A DNA stretch of 29,522 bases from an uncultured Acetatifactor sp. (GCA_910586835.1 CAJUJU010000051.1:1-29522); one strand, 5' to 3'; numbered from the stretch's first letter, positions 9,514 to 16,707 are shown. Notes: a model not told the origin generated them from the letters alone. Numbers and translations are program-made.

Positions 9514-9652
9514 AAACTCCTCCTCCGCTTTTCCATAATGACCAATATTCCTTTCAAAAATCATGTTTATACTTGAACCGCAAAAAATTGCCTCTTCAAA
9601 GCAATCTCAGCCACAACATAATTTTCTATAGAATACCGACGCTGCTTATAGC

Positions 9653-9686
9653 ACAAAAGAGGGGAAACAGCCGCCCCATTTCCCCT
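9653..9686 (-). terminator. Probable terminator after small secreted protein A
   Basis: An 8-bp stem (9660-9667 with 9679-9686) has an 11-nt loop and is followed on the minus strand by CTTTTG. It lies about 70 bp after the small gene and before lipoprotein paralogue 2. The rest of the 9514-9757 spacer shows only a ribosome site and a short block shared with the spacer before paralogue 3. Confidence 0.55.
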
Positions 9687-9757
9687 TTCCGTACTCGCAC
9701 AATCAGTTTATTCAACGCTTATCGCCCCGTTACCAAACAAAATGTCTAAAATCTAAA

Positions 9758-10108
9758 TTATTTGTCTATTATCATTGAACATCCTCTGCAGTGGTATCTC
9801 CAAACGATATTGCCATAGGTATCTTTTCCTTCATCCACCAGATACCAGTTGTGCTCCCCTGTTTTCACCAGATGCAAATCTGTCCAATGGGTTAATCCAC
9901 AGGTAGCACAAACATGCTTTGTACCCTGTTCATTATAATGGCCGTCATTTTTTGCAATGCGCATATGAATAGCATCATATACAATCATATACTGAGGATG
10001 TTTGCACCCTACCCTTGCCTCCGCCTGTACCGGAATTACACTCACAGAAAACATTCCCATGATAGCCAGACAAAATAATAATAACCCGATTCTTTTTTTC
10101 ACCTTCAT
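9758..10108 (-). CDS. Small secreted Cys/His-rich protein A, unknown function
   Basis: This is a 116-residue protein with a Sec signal peptide (residues 1-29, cleavage after VQA). The mature part carries Cys35-x-His37, His57 in DGHYNEQGT, a CATC knuckle (67-70), His79, His86 and a CRGC knuckle (107-110). This spacing suggests a metal-binding, zinc-ribbon-like fold outside the membrane. It is a clear paralogue of the protein at 12662-13015, with all of these positions conserved. ATG 10108 follows GGAAGGA at a good distance. It has a strong promoter of its own and sits between two solute-binding lipoprotein genes. I do not recognise the family, so no function is assigned. Confidence 0.85.
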   Translation of the reverse strand: MKVKKRIGLLLFCLAIMGMFSVSVIPVQAEARVGCKHPQYMIVYDAIHMRIAKNDGHYNEQGTKHVCATCGLTHWTDLHLVKTGEHNWYLVDEGKDTYGNIVWRYHCRGCSMIIDK

Positions 10109-10184
10109 ATTTTTTTATCCTTCCTTTCTGCTCATTTTAATGGCTGCGTTTGATTGTTATTCTATTTTTTTACTGCTTATATTT

Positions 10185-10213
10185 ATTATTGCATACTTTA
10201 TTGTTATTGTCAA
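10185..10213 (-). promoter_or_regulatory. Promoter of small secreted protein A
   Basis: A perfect TTGACA -35 (10208-10213), 17-bp spacer and AATAAT -10 (10185-10190) lie on the minus strand. The same boxes with the same spacing precede the paralogous small gene, which supports the call. Confidence 0.75.
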
Positions 10214-10288
10214 CAAAGAGCATCTTTTGCGTTATTTCATCATTCCAAATACATCTTTTCCATGTACCTTTTTGACTCTCATGCTACA

Positions 10289-10311
10289 AGAACAGAAAAA
10301 TCATCTGTTCT
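10289..10311 (-). other. Short hairpin across the stop codon of paralogue 3, at the duplication junction
   Basis: A 7-bp inverted repeat (10289-10295 with 10305-10311) encloses a 9-nt loop containing the TGA stop. It was created where the two duplicated units join. It lacks a proper T run, so it is at best a weak terminator replacing the strong one after paralogue 2. Confidence 0.4.
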
Positions 10312-12463
10312 CATCCAAGTACAGTTGTACCCGGTTGGTCACTGTCCGGCTCACCTCCTCGATGGTCTTACTTCCGTTGAAATAGTCCTCCGCCTCCTGC
10401 AGAATGATGTCGATCAGCGGCACCGGGCGCAGGGGCAGAGGCCGCGCCTCCTCTATGGCTTTTCGGTACTCCGCCTGCTTTTCCTCCGTCGCGTCCTCCT
10501 TCGTATACTGGATCATCTCTCCGTCGGAAGTAAACATGGTGAACCCCATATCGATCTCCCGCTTCAGCCATCCCTCAAATGCCTTCCGGTTCACCGGAGT
10601 CAACGGAAAATCTCCCGCTGTCTGAGCCTCCTCACCCAACAAAAAGCGGATAAATTCCCAGGCGCCTTCCTTGTGGGCGGAGCTCGCATTCAATACCATC
10701 GTATATGTCGGTGTCATGGCCGCATGGCAGCCGTCGTCAAACATATAACCGGAGGTTACCTTACCCACGCTCTCCTGCTCCGCCAAACTGTCAAACTCAT
10801 AAAAGGAAAAAAATATTCTGCTTTCCGCAATACAGGCTTCCGGGTTCTTCCTTCCGTCGTCCCCATACCGTCCGGCGGCTTCCAAAAGCTTTGAAAACAG
10901 CGGCACACTGAAATCACAGCTCCCTTTTTCCCAGTCCACCATCCCCCACAAATTTTCCGACCCCTCCAGAAACAGTTTCAGCAGCCTGGCCGAATCCAAC
11001 CCCCTCAGGTAAACTCCGTCCCCACCGCGGGCCAGCAGCGCGTCCGCCAGCGTCTCTATGTCCGGTTCTTCCCGCCCTCCCAGCACCTCCTCATCCATCC
11101 GAATTCCAAGGATATTCATTCGGGCACTTACGCCGTAGATGCTCTCACCCTGACGCCATACGGAGAAAGTCAGAGGAAAATAATCCTCCTCGCGGACGCC
11201 GGATGCCTCCATATAGGCATTCAGTTCTTCCAGGGCACCCTTATCCAGCAGGCCGGCGATATAATCCTGCAGCAGCCTCTGTCCGCACAGGATGTCCGGC
11301 CCCTTCCCAGAGCCTATCTGGACGCTGGTCAGCCTGGCAAAATCATCCGGGTCATTGTTTCCGCAGTCCTCTATGACTACATGGTAGTCGCTGCTCCGCC
11401 GGTTAAACAACGCCACCCGTTCCGCGATCCAACGATTCCCACGAAAAACCCCCCGCAGGACAATGGGGGTCTTCTCCACCCGCACCATCCCAAGCCGCTC
11501 CAACAGCCCTCCGACGCCGTTTAAATCCGTCCAGAGCAGCTCGATACTGCCGTCCTCCAACACCCGAAAATCCGCCAAAGTCAGCTTGCTATGCCAGGCG
11601 TAGGAGGTTCCTGTCAGGGAGAGGAGCGTGGAACTGCCCTCGCCGCCTACATCCACCCTGGCAAACTCCCGGCTCATGCCGATAGAAGATTCACCCACGG
11701 CTGCCAGAGCGCTCCCCGCCGCCCCCAGATCCGGCGTCACCTCATAGTGCATCTCCGATTGGGCCACCGGTGTAATAGCTCCCGTAACCGGATCCGCCTC
11801 CCCGTAATACCTCGTCTCTTCCACACTGTCCTTTATCTGCAGATACACACCACCGTCGTCCAGCTGGCGGATATCCTCCACAATCACACCGGGCTCCAGC
11901 GTATATTCAAAAAGAACCTCCCCGGAAGCCAGAAATTTTACAAAGGACGTATCTTCCTCATAGTCCTTCCGCACCCCGTCCCGGCTGTACGCAGAATAAT
12001 TTGCCATGCGGCTGTAGTAAACATTTCCTTCCCGGTCCAGATACCATTGGTACTCTGCACCCGGCCTGGTATACCGGGAGGGGACCCCTGACAGCAGAAG
12101 CTCCCCGGTTCCGTCCTTCCTGTACAGGTAGACCTCCGATGTATCCGGCCGCACCGTGGCCCAGAGTTGCACCGGCTCCCCCAGGTAAAACTGGGTGCCC
12201 AGGGGAAGATAGACCGTACCTCCCATCGCAAGTATGTTCGCCAGATAGTCGTCCTGGGGATTTCTTTCCCACAGCCCCAGGTCGAACAGTTCTTCCGACT
12301 CCACCGCCAGGTCATAATATTCCGTCCTGTCCGTAATGACGGTCAGGTCATCCATGCCCTCCTCCACTCCCCTCCAACTGCTCTCCTTTTCTTCCCCCGC
12401 CCCGCAGGCGGCAAAAAGGGTACAAAGCAGCAGCAAGCCTGCCAGTATACCGTATTTTTTCAT
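10301..12463 (-). CDS. Solute-binding lipoprotein with beta-rich N-terminal half (paralogue 3)
   Basis: This 720-residue lipoprotein has a signal peptide ending LFAAC (Cys20) and is a near-duplicate of paralogue 2 with no length change. The family 1 solute-binding half spans roughly residues 325-700. Residues about 369-547 are encoded by DNA identical to paralogue 2. Elsewhere many substitutions occur, especially in the beta-rich part at about residues 195-330, so the two may differ in partner or ligand. ATG 12463 has an AGGAGG site. Downstream it has lost the strong terminator, and transcription could read through into small protein A. No permease gene is present, so a sensor or shared-transporter role is possible. 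Confidence 0.88.
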   Translation of the reverse strand: MKKYGILAGLLLLCTLFAACGAGEEKESSWRGVEEGMDDLTVITDRTEYYDLAVESEELFDLGLWERNPQDDYLANILAMGGTVYLPLGTQFYLGEPVQLWATVRPDTSEVYLYRKDGTGELLLSGVPSRYTRPGAEYQWYLDREGNVYYSRMANYSAYSRDGVRKDYEEDTSFVKFLASGEVLFEYTLEPGVIVEDIRQLDDGGVYLQIKDSVEETRYYGEADPVTGAITPVAQSEMHYEVTPDLGAAGSALAAVGESSIGMSREFARVDVGGEGSSTLLSLTGTSYAWHSKLTLADFRVLEDGSIELLWTDLNGVGGLLERLGMVRVEKTPIVLRGVFRGNRWIAERVALFNRRSSDYHVVIEDCGNNDPDDFARLTSVQIGSGKGPDILCGQRLLQDYIAGLLDKGALEELNAYMEASGVREEDYFPLTFSVWRQGESIYGVSARMNILGIRMDEEVLGGREEPDIETLADALLARGGDGVYLRGLDSARLLKLFLEGSENLWGMVDWEKGSCDFSVPLFSKLLEAAGRYGDDGRKNPEACIAESRIFFSFYEFDSLAEQESVGKVTSGYMFDDGCHAAMTPTYTMVLNASSAHKEGAWEFIRFLLGEEAQTAGDFPLTPVNRKAFEGWLKREIDMGFTMFTSDGEMIQYTKEDATEEKQAEYRKAIEEARPLPLRPVPLIDIILQEAEDYFNGSKTIEEVSRTVTNRVQLYLDENR
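10822..11359. repeat. 538-bp identical tract, copy 2
   Basis: This is the partner of 7872-8409, with identical bases throughout and mismatches at both borders. Confidence 0.95.
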
Positions 12464-12558
12464 AAGTTCCTCCTCTGGTCTGCCATAATAACGAATATTC
12501 CTTTCGAAAATCATGTTTACATCTGATCCCTAAACAGGCTCGAAAGACTGCAACGCAT

Positions 12559-12589
12559 GAAGGTGAAACAGTGCTCCCATTTCCCCTTC
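12559..12589 (-). other. Degenerate hairpin after small secreted protein B
   Basis: A 10-bp inverted repeat with one mismatch (12559-12568 with 12580-12589) corresponds to the terminator after small protein A. No T run follows on the minus strand, so termination here is doubtful. Confidence 0.4.
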
Positions 12590-12661
12590 CCATACTTTCG
12601 CAATAAAACTGTCTTATCGTTGCTGTTCTACAGCGACCGTCTTTCAGAAAACCTGCACAGA

Positions 12662-13015
12662 TTAATAAGGCTTCGTTGCATTACATATTCTACAGCGCTT
12701 TCTTAAAATCGGATCGCCGTTTTGATCTGTTCCGGGTATCTCAATCGTTTCCCATTCGTGATCTCCCATTTTCACCTCATGTAAATTTGTCCAATAAGTA
12801 TATCTACAATCAGCACATATATATTCTGTACCTTGTTCATTGTAATGGCCATCTGCCCTCGAAAAGCTGCGATAAACAGCATCATATACAATCATAAAGT
12901 GAGGGTGTTTACATACTGCCCTCTCCGCCGCCTGTACCGGAATCACACTGGCAGAAATCATTCCCATTACAGCCAGACAACACAATAACAATCCGATTCT
13001 TCTTTTCATTTTCAT
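12662..13015 (-). CDS. Small secreted Cys/His-rich protein B, unknown function
   Basis: This is a 117-residue paralogue of the protein at 9758-10108. The signal peptide (1-29, VQA) is nearly the same. The mature part keeps Cys35-x-His37, DGHYNEQGT with His57, CADC (67-70), His79, His86 and CRIC (108-111). The segment between the knuckles differs in length by one residue. Conservation of the putative metal ligands, while other residues changed freely, argues for a folded and functional protein. ATG 13015 follows AAAGGA; upstream codons in the same frame have no support. It has its own TTGACA promoter and precedes lipoprotein paralogue 3. The function is not recognised. Confidence 0.83.
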   Translation of the reverse strand: MKMKRRIGLLLCCLAVMGMISASVIPVQAAERAVCKHPHFMIVYDAVYRSFSRADGHYNEQGTEYICADCRYTYWTNLHEVKMGDHEWETIEIPGTDQNGDPILRKRCRICNATKPY

Positions 13016-13091
13016 AATTTTTGTCCTTTCTTTTTCACATTTGTGACATCTCACTCAAATGATATACCATATATTTTTGTTATATAAATTC

Positions 13092-13120
13092 ATTATTGTG
13101 CACCCAACCATCATTGTCAA
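13092..13120 (-). promoter_or_regulatory. Promoter of small secreted protein B
   Basis: TTGACA (13115-13120), a 17-bp spacer and AATAAT (13092-13097) lie on the minus strand, matching the promoter of small protein A. The surrounding AT-rich spacer also faces the divergent GNAT gene. Confidence 0.75.
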
Positions 13121-13253
13121 TAAAAATTACAATTTGCTTCAATTTTATTTATTATTTACAAGAATCTTCCCCATGTACATTTTTTGTACTTCATGCTACA
13201 ATAACTGGAAAAGAATTAAACAGTCCAAAACGAACGGGAGGCAATACATTCCT

Positions 13254-13709
13254 ATGGAATTATGTGTTTTTACGGAAGACAAAATTTCAGACGTGATACA
13301 ATTTGAACAGGAGCTCAGACGACAGGAGCCGGACACTTACTTCTGGCAGACAGACGCTTCCTACCGTCAGCATGTGGAAAAGAGCTTTACAGACGAGCTT
13401 CACAGAAAAGCTGCGGTCTCTCTGCTTGCTTATGACCGCGGCAGGGTGATAGGCCGGATTGACGCCGGATACCTCTTCACTCATTTTGACGGCACCGTCT
13501 GCGACGCCTATCTGGACTGGATCGCCGTGCTGAAGGAATACCGTCACCAGGGTGTGGCACAGCTTCTGCTGCAGGGTTTAAAGCAGGAGCTGAAAAAAAA
13601 CGGGATTACGTCCGTTATCGTGCTGACGGCCGAAAATCCCGAAGCAAAAAAATTTTATGATTCTTTGGAGAACACAACCGTATACCGTGGCATGCAGCTG
13701 CCGGTATAA
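13254..13709 (+). CDS. GNAT family N-acetyltransferase
   Basis: This is a 151-residue GCN5-related acetyltransferase predicted to move an acetyl group from acetyl-CoA to an amine on an unknown substrate. The C-terminal half shows the fold's core: LDWIAVLKEYR then the acetyl-CoA loop RHQGVA (motif A), followed by ENPEAKKFYDSL (motif B). ATG 13254 has a GGGAGG site 12 bp upstream. The frame stays open further upstream, but that extension is low-complexity AT-rich sequence. It is divergent from small protein B and ends 16 bp before the converging GyrI-like gene. Confidence 0.85.
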   Translation: MELCVFTEDKISDVIQFEQELRRQEPDTYFWQTDASYRQHVEKSFTDELHRKAAVSLLAYDRGRVIGRIDAGYLFTHFDGTVCDAYLDWIAVLKEYRHQGVAQLLLQGLKQELKKNGITSVIVLTAENPEAKKFYDSLENTTVYRGMQLPV

Positions 13710-13725
13710 CTCCCCTCATTGTTTC

Positions 13726-14199
13726 CTACAGCCTGCGAATCGGAAAAAACAGATATTCCTTTCCCGTCTCCGGACAGTTAAATTCCTGTACTGCTCCCGC
13801 AAGCTCCATGCCGTTTTTCTGCAGGTAATCCATCATCTCCGAAAAGGTGCCATCGCCTTCCCTGACCGTATAAAGATATTCAAAGCCCGGAATGATCCAC
13901 TTCGTCCATCCCTCGGGAGCCTCCGCGTCTGTGCCGCATTCGACGCCGGCCAGATACAGCCCCTCCGTAAAATCCTTCTCCCAGGGAAGAAAGGAACGCG
14001 TCCTGTCCGACATGGCCCCCCAGACACCCGCCACATCACCTTTTTCACCCTTTTTTGCCAGATGCGCCACTTCTTCAAAATGGCCGTTGGCCTCCTTCCA
14101 GAGCCTTTGGATAAAGCCGTCCCCCTCATCTGTGGAGCCCGCTTTTCCGATCACGGCAAAGGCTTCCTTTGTACACCTTTTTATCCCGCTTTTCTCCAT
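13726..14199 (-). CDS. GyrI-like / AraC effector-binding domain protein
   Basis: This is a 157-residue stand-alone ligand-binding domain of the GyrI-like type, usually fused to AraC or MerR regulators. Supporting features are the order EAFAVIGKAG, a central WGAMSD segment, YLAGVEC, the FEYLYTVREGDG strand and the C-terminal YLFFPI strand. There is no DNA-binding domain. ATG 14199 has a GGAAGGAG site and starts 8 bp after the stop of the Fpg/Nei-like gene, so the two are co-transcribed. Such single domains can bind drugs or small molecules, and some hydrolyse cyclopropanoids. The actual ligand is unknown. Confidence 0.75.
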   Translation of the reverse strand: MEKSGIKRCTKEAFAVIGKAGSTDEGDGFIQRLWKEANGHFEEVAHLAKKGEKGDVAGVWGAMSDRTRSFLPWEKDFTEGLYLAGVECGTDAEAPEGWTKWIIPGFEYLYTVREGDGTFSEMMDYLQKNGMELAGAVQEFNCPETGKEYLFFPIRRL

Positions 14200-14207
14200 A
14201 CTCCTTC

Positions 14208-15032
14208 CTACACCTCCTGACACATGGGACAAAAATAGATCGTTCCCCCCAGATAATTTGCCTTCCGAATTTCCGTGCCACAATACGGACAGGGCTTCCC
14301 CACAGTCCTCTGGCTGAGCAGGACGGAATACCTGCCCTTTCGTCCAAAAATATCCTTCTCCGTATCCCGGCCGCCCCCTGCCGTCATTTTTTGCAGGGTT
14401 TCCGAAACCACGTCATAGATTCGCCGCCTCTGTACCTCTGTCAGACTTCCGATTTTCTTTTTCGGATGAAGCCCGGCCCCCAGCAGAATATCCTGCAGCA
14501 CACCGTTCCCGAGTCCCGGAATCCGCTGTTCGGTGGCCAGGAACGCTTTCATGGAAAGCGTTCCTGATGCTTCTTCGAACAATCCCCGGAAATAGTCGTA
14601 ACTAAAAACATCCGTATTCGGCAGAGGTTTCTGCTTCGCTGCAAGATAATAAGGATTGTCAAACAATTCAGGACGAACCAGGAACATAGCACCGTACATC
14701 CGTATAGAGCACACCAGACTGCTCTCATCCTCCAGGGTAATTCTGGTTTGATACCTCTCCGGCAGTTGCCCTCCGGGCTCAAACCAGCGGATTGTGCCGC
14801 CGTCCCCCACCAGAAAGCAGTATTCCCCCAGCGAGATTTCCACCATACTCCCGATTCCCTCGGAAAGACCGATTTCCCTGCCCTCCATAACCTGGGAATA
14901 AAACGCAGGTTCCCCGCTGTACCAGGCAAAGGAGTGGGGCGTGTGTGCCGCCTCCACCTCCACAATCTTCTTTCCCTTCACAGTGTCATTCAGTTGTGCT
15001 GCAATTGTCAGACTTTCCGGTATTTCCAACAT
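14208..15032 (-). CDS. Fpg/Nei family DNA glycosylase homologue lacking the catalytic proline
   Basis: This is a 274-residue member of the formamidopyrimidine-DNA glycosylase/endonuclease VIII family. The helix-two-turn-helix element is clear (IPGLGNGVLQDILLGAGLHP, 171-190). A C-terminal zinc finger has Cys248, Cys251, Cys268 and Cys271. The N-terminus reads MLEIPE where active enzymes read MPELPE, so the nucleophilic proline exposed after Met removal is replaced by leucine; the adjacent glutamate remains. The usual lysine in the RRGKY region is not evident, and the zinc-finger arginine position shows LGG. It may bind damaged DNA without cleaving, or use another chemistry. ATG 15032 has a GGAGG site. 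It lies in a run with a zinc-ribbon gene upstream and a GyrI-like gene downstream. Confidence 0.88.
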   Translation of the reverse strand: MLEIPESLTIAAQLNDTVKGKKIVEVEAAHTPHSFAWYSGEPAFYSQVMEGREIGLSEGIGSMVEISLGEYCFLVGDGGTIRWFEPGGQLPERYQTRITLEDESSLVCSIRMYGAMFLVRPELFDNPYYLAAKQKPLPNTDVFSYDYFRGLFEEASGTLSMKAFLATEQRIPGLGNGVLQDILLGAGLHPKKKIGSLTEVQRRRIYDVVSETLQKMTAGGGRDTEKDIFGRKGRYSVLLSQRTVGKPCPYCGTEIRKANYLGGTIYFCPMCQEV

Positions 15033-15077
15033 AACAAATCCTCCGCAAACTTACAGATGCCGACTGCTCTTCGCAAG

Positions 15078-15341
15078 TCAGGCCCGCCATCTATCCAGCA
15101 TGGGGAAGTACTTCATAAGCTGTTCTTTTGCCTCCTGCAGATTCCGGGCACGTCCGCCTTCCACCTCAAAAGGAGCACAAAAGTCCACCATTTCCTCCAG
15201 GCTGCAGTCCTGGGCAAACGCCCCGTCCTTATAGCAGTAACAGCAATAGCTTTCGTTTTTGCTGCCGTCCTTATTTGTTCCGTACTGCTCCTCCTGCATG
15301 GGCATGCCGCAGCTCTGACAGATTTTCAAATTCTCTTCCAT
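15078..15341 (-). CDS. Small zinc-ribbon domain protein
   Basis: This is an 87-residue protein with an N-terminal zinc ribbon: ICQSCGMPM (Cys8, Cys11) and YCCYCY (Cys33/34, Cys36). It matches the putative zinc-ribbon family of small bacterial proteins that open with a CQSCGMP motif. The C-terminal half is helical (EEMVDF, LQEAKEQLMKYFPML). ATG 15341 has a GGAGG site. It is the first gene after a WYL regulator and probably the first of an operon with the Fpg/Nei-like and GyrI-like genes. The function is unknown; a regulatory or adaptor role is plausible. Confidence 0.82.
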   Translation of the reverse strand: MEENLKICQSCGMPMQEEQYGTNKDGSKNESYCCYCYKDGAFAQDCSLEEMVDFCAPFEVEGGRARNLQEAKEQLMKYFPMLDRWRA

Positions 15342-15388
15342 CTCGTTTTCCTCCGTTTTTCTCTTCTTGGTATCTGCTACCTGAATTC

Positions 15389-15427
15389 ACTATAACAGAG
15401 ATAACCTGACGCCTGTGTGTCATATTA
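15389..15427 (-). promoter_or_regulatory. Putative WYL-regulator operator and promoter upstream of the zinc-ribbon operon
   Basis: An inverted repeat TGAC-N8-GTCA (15407-15422) is embedded in AACCTGAC...GTCATATT. On the minus strand a TATAGT -10-like box (15389-15394) lies 12 bp beyond it, so the dyad covers the -35 position, where no good -35 box is seen. The WYL gene ends at 15425 beside it. I infer that this is the regulator's own target site. Confidence 0.45.
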
Positions 15428-16552
15428 TAAATAATTTTTCTCCATTTCACGAATTTTTTCCAAAATCTTTTCTCTGACATACTCCGGCCCGATCACCTTT
15501 GCCGAAGGCCCGAAAGACAGGATCACTCCATAGACCCAATCATCCAGGCAGCATTGCAGTGTAATCAGAAAGTCTCCGCCGGGCAGCACGGTAATTTCTT
15601 CCTCCTCAAAGCGGTCATAAATCCGGTAGGCCTCCCTGGCGGCAACCTGAAAAACCACCTTCTCCTCCCGAATCGTCTCCCAGCTGCCACCCCACGTCGT
15701 ATCATACTGCTCCTGGCTGGCTGTCTCCTCCGAAGTCTGCCCCGACTGTCTTTCCGCTTCCCAGGCCGCACCCGAGGCTGCTTCCGATGTCGTCACCTCC
15801 GGCTTTTCTCCTGGCTGTCTTTCCACATCCAAGGCTGCTTCCGTTACCGCCTCTCCCGGCTTTTCTCCCGGCTGTCTTTCCGCACCCGAGGCCCCGCCCG
15901 ATTCCGCTTCTCCCTGCTTTTCTGTCTCTCCGGCCCATGTCCTGGCGTCTGCTTCGTAGGTTTCCTCCAGCAGCTTCACCCGCTTCATGCGCAGCACCTT
16001 GAACAGCCTCATGGCCTGGCGCTTCCTGCAGTAGGCCCGCACATACCAGGTGTATTCCTTAAACAACAGCTGCACCGGCTCCACTGTCCGGCGTGCCATC
16101 TCTCCGTACTGGCCGTAATAATCAAATTCCATCACCTTACGCTCCAGAATTGCCTCCCGGATCTGCTCGAAAAGCTCCTGTCGCCTGCCGCTCCAGTCGG
16201 AAAAGTCAATGGCCACCCAGTCCGGCACATCCGCCTTGAAAAAGGTTCCCAGCTTGTGCAGAATATCTTCCTCCTGCGATGCCCCCGTCTCGCGAAGGCT
16301 GGCCAGCGCCGCCAGAATCCGCCTCTGCTCCTCCTCCGATATCACCATCTTATCCAAAACAAACCGTTCCGTCAGGCTGATGCCACCGTTTTTCCCCTTG
16401 CGGGCGTAAACCGGGATCCCCGCCATACTCAGCTGCTCCACATCCCGGTAGATCGTTCTCACTGACACCTCAAACTGTTCCGCCAGCTCTCCCGCCGTCA
16501 CCGTTCCTCTGTTCAATAACAGATAAATGATCCCCAACAGACGACTCAGCAT
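15425..16552 (-). CDS. HTH-WYL transcriptional regulator with repeat-rich insert
   Basis: This is a 375-residue YafY-type regulator. Residues 1-55 are an HTH_11 domain (TAGELAEQFEVSVRTIYRDV). The WYL sensor region spans about 130-200, with the YTWYVRAYC core near 168-175. Residues about 207-295 form a hydrophilic, Glu/Ala/Gly-rich insert with an ERQPGEKP motif repeated twice (225, 244) and a degenerate third copy (267). The usual C-terminal part resumes near 298 (VVFQVAAREA). The family normally runs to about 300 residues, so the insert accounts for the extra length. ATG 16552 has an AGGAGG site. It probably controls the adjacent zinc-ribbon operon; the effector is unknown. Confidence 0.9.
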   Translation of the reverse strand: MLSRLLGIIYLLLNRGTVTAGELAEQFEVSVRTIYRDVEQLSMAGIPVYARKGKNGGISLTERFVLDKMVISEEEQRRILAALASLRETGASQEEDILHKLGTFFKADVPDWVAIDFSDWSGRRQELFEQIREAILERKVMEFDYYGQYGEMARRTVEPVQLLFKEYTWYVRAYCRKRQAMRLFKVLRMKRVKLLEETYEADARTWAGETEKQGEAESGGASGAERQPGEKPGEAVTEAALDVERQPGEKPEVTTSEAASGAAWEAERQSGQTSEETASQEQYDTTWGGSWETIREEKVVFQVAAREAYRIYDRFEEEEITVLPGGDFLITLQCCLDDWVYGVILSFGPSAKVIGPEYVREKILEKIREMEKNYL

Positions 16553-16582
16553 CCGTCTTCCTCCTGCTCTGCCTAAACTGAT

Positions 16583-16617
16583 AAAAGGGCTACAGATTTC
16601 CTCCGTAACCCCTTTTT
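16583..16617 (-). terminator. Probable terminator after the YbjQ-family gene
   Basis: An imperfect stem of AAAAGGG-CTAC with GTAACCCCTTTT (16583-16593 with 16605-16616) is followed on the minus strand by CTTTTAT. It lies between the YbjQ-type gene and the WYL regulator. Nothing else was seen in 16618-16707. Confidence 0.5.
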
Positions 16618-16707
16618 CCGTATTGTGTGTAAAACTGCTGCCGTCGTCGCCAACCTGTATATCAGGACGCCCCCGGCAATCCGACCTTGGCCGTTACGCC
16701 CTTTCCG

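Larger units (their letters stand above)
7346..10295. repeat. Tandem duplication, copy 1 (lipoprotein plus small secreted protein)
   Basis: This about 2.95-kb unit contains lipoprotein paralogue 2, its upstream spacer, a small Cys/His-rich secreted protein and that gene's promoter. The unit at 10296-13208 repeats the same order and orientation. The two lipoprotein genes keep an exact 2950-bp offset from end to end. The spacers and small genes have diverged more. Confidence 0.85.
10296..13208. repeat. Tandem duplication, copy 2
   Basis: This unit contains lipoprotein paralogue 3 and small secreted protein B with its promoter. At its right end the sequence around 13173-13208 (CATGTAC, CATGCTACAA) matches 10260-10295 at the end of copy 1. 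Homology stops there: copy 1 enters the next lipoprotein gene, and copy 2 enters the GNAT leader. Confidence 0.85.

Noticed and set aside
3648..12463. A complete ABC sugar importer
   Set aside because: Only binding lipoproteins are present. No permease or ATPase of the importer type lies in the window.
7346..13208. Transposon or insertion sequence causing the duplication
   Set aside because: No transposase, terminal inverted repeats or target-site duplications were seen. The junction looks like short-homology recombination.
13059..13253. N-terminal extension of the GNAT gene
   Set aside because: The upstream frame is AT-rich leader and promoter sequence. ATG 13254 has the ribosome site and starts the recognisable domain.
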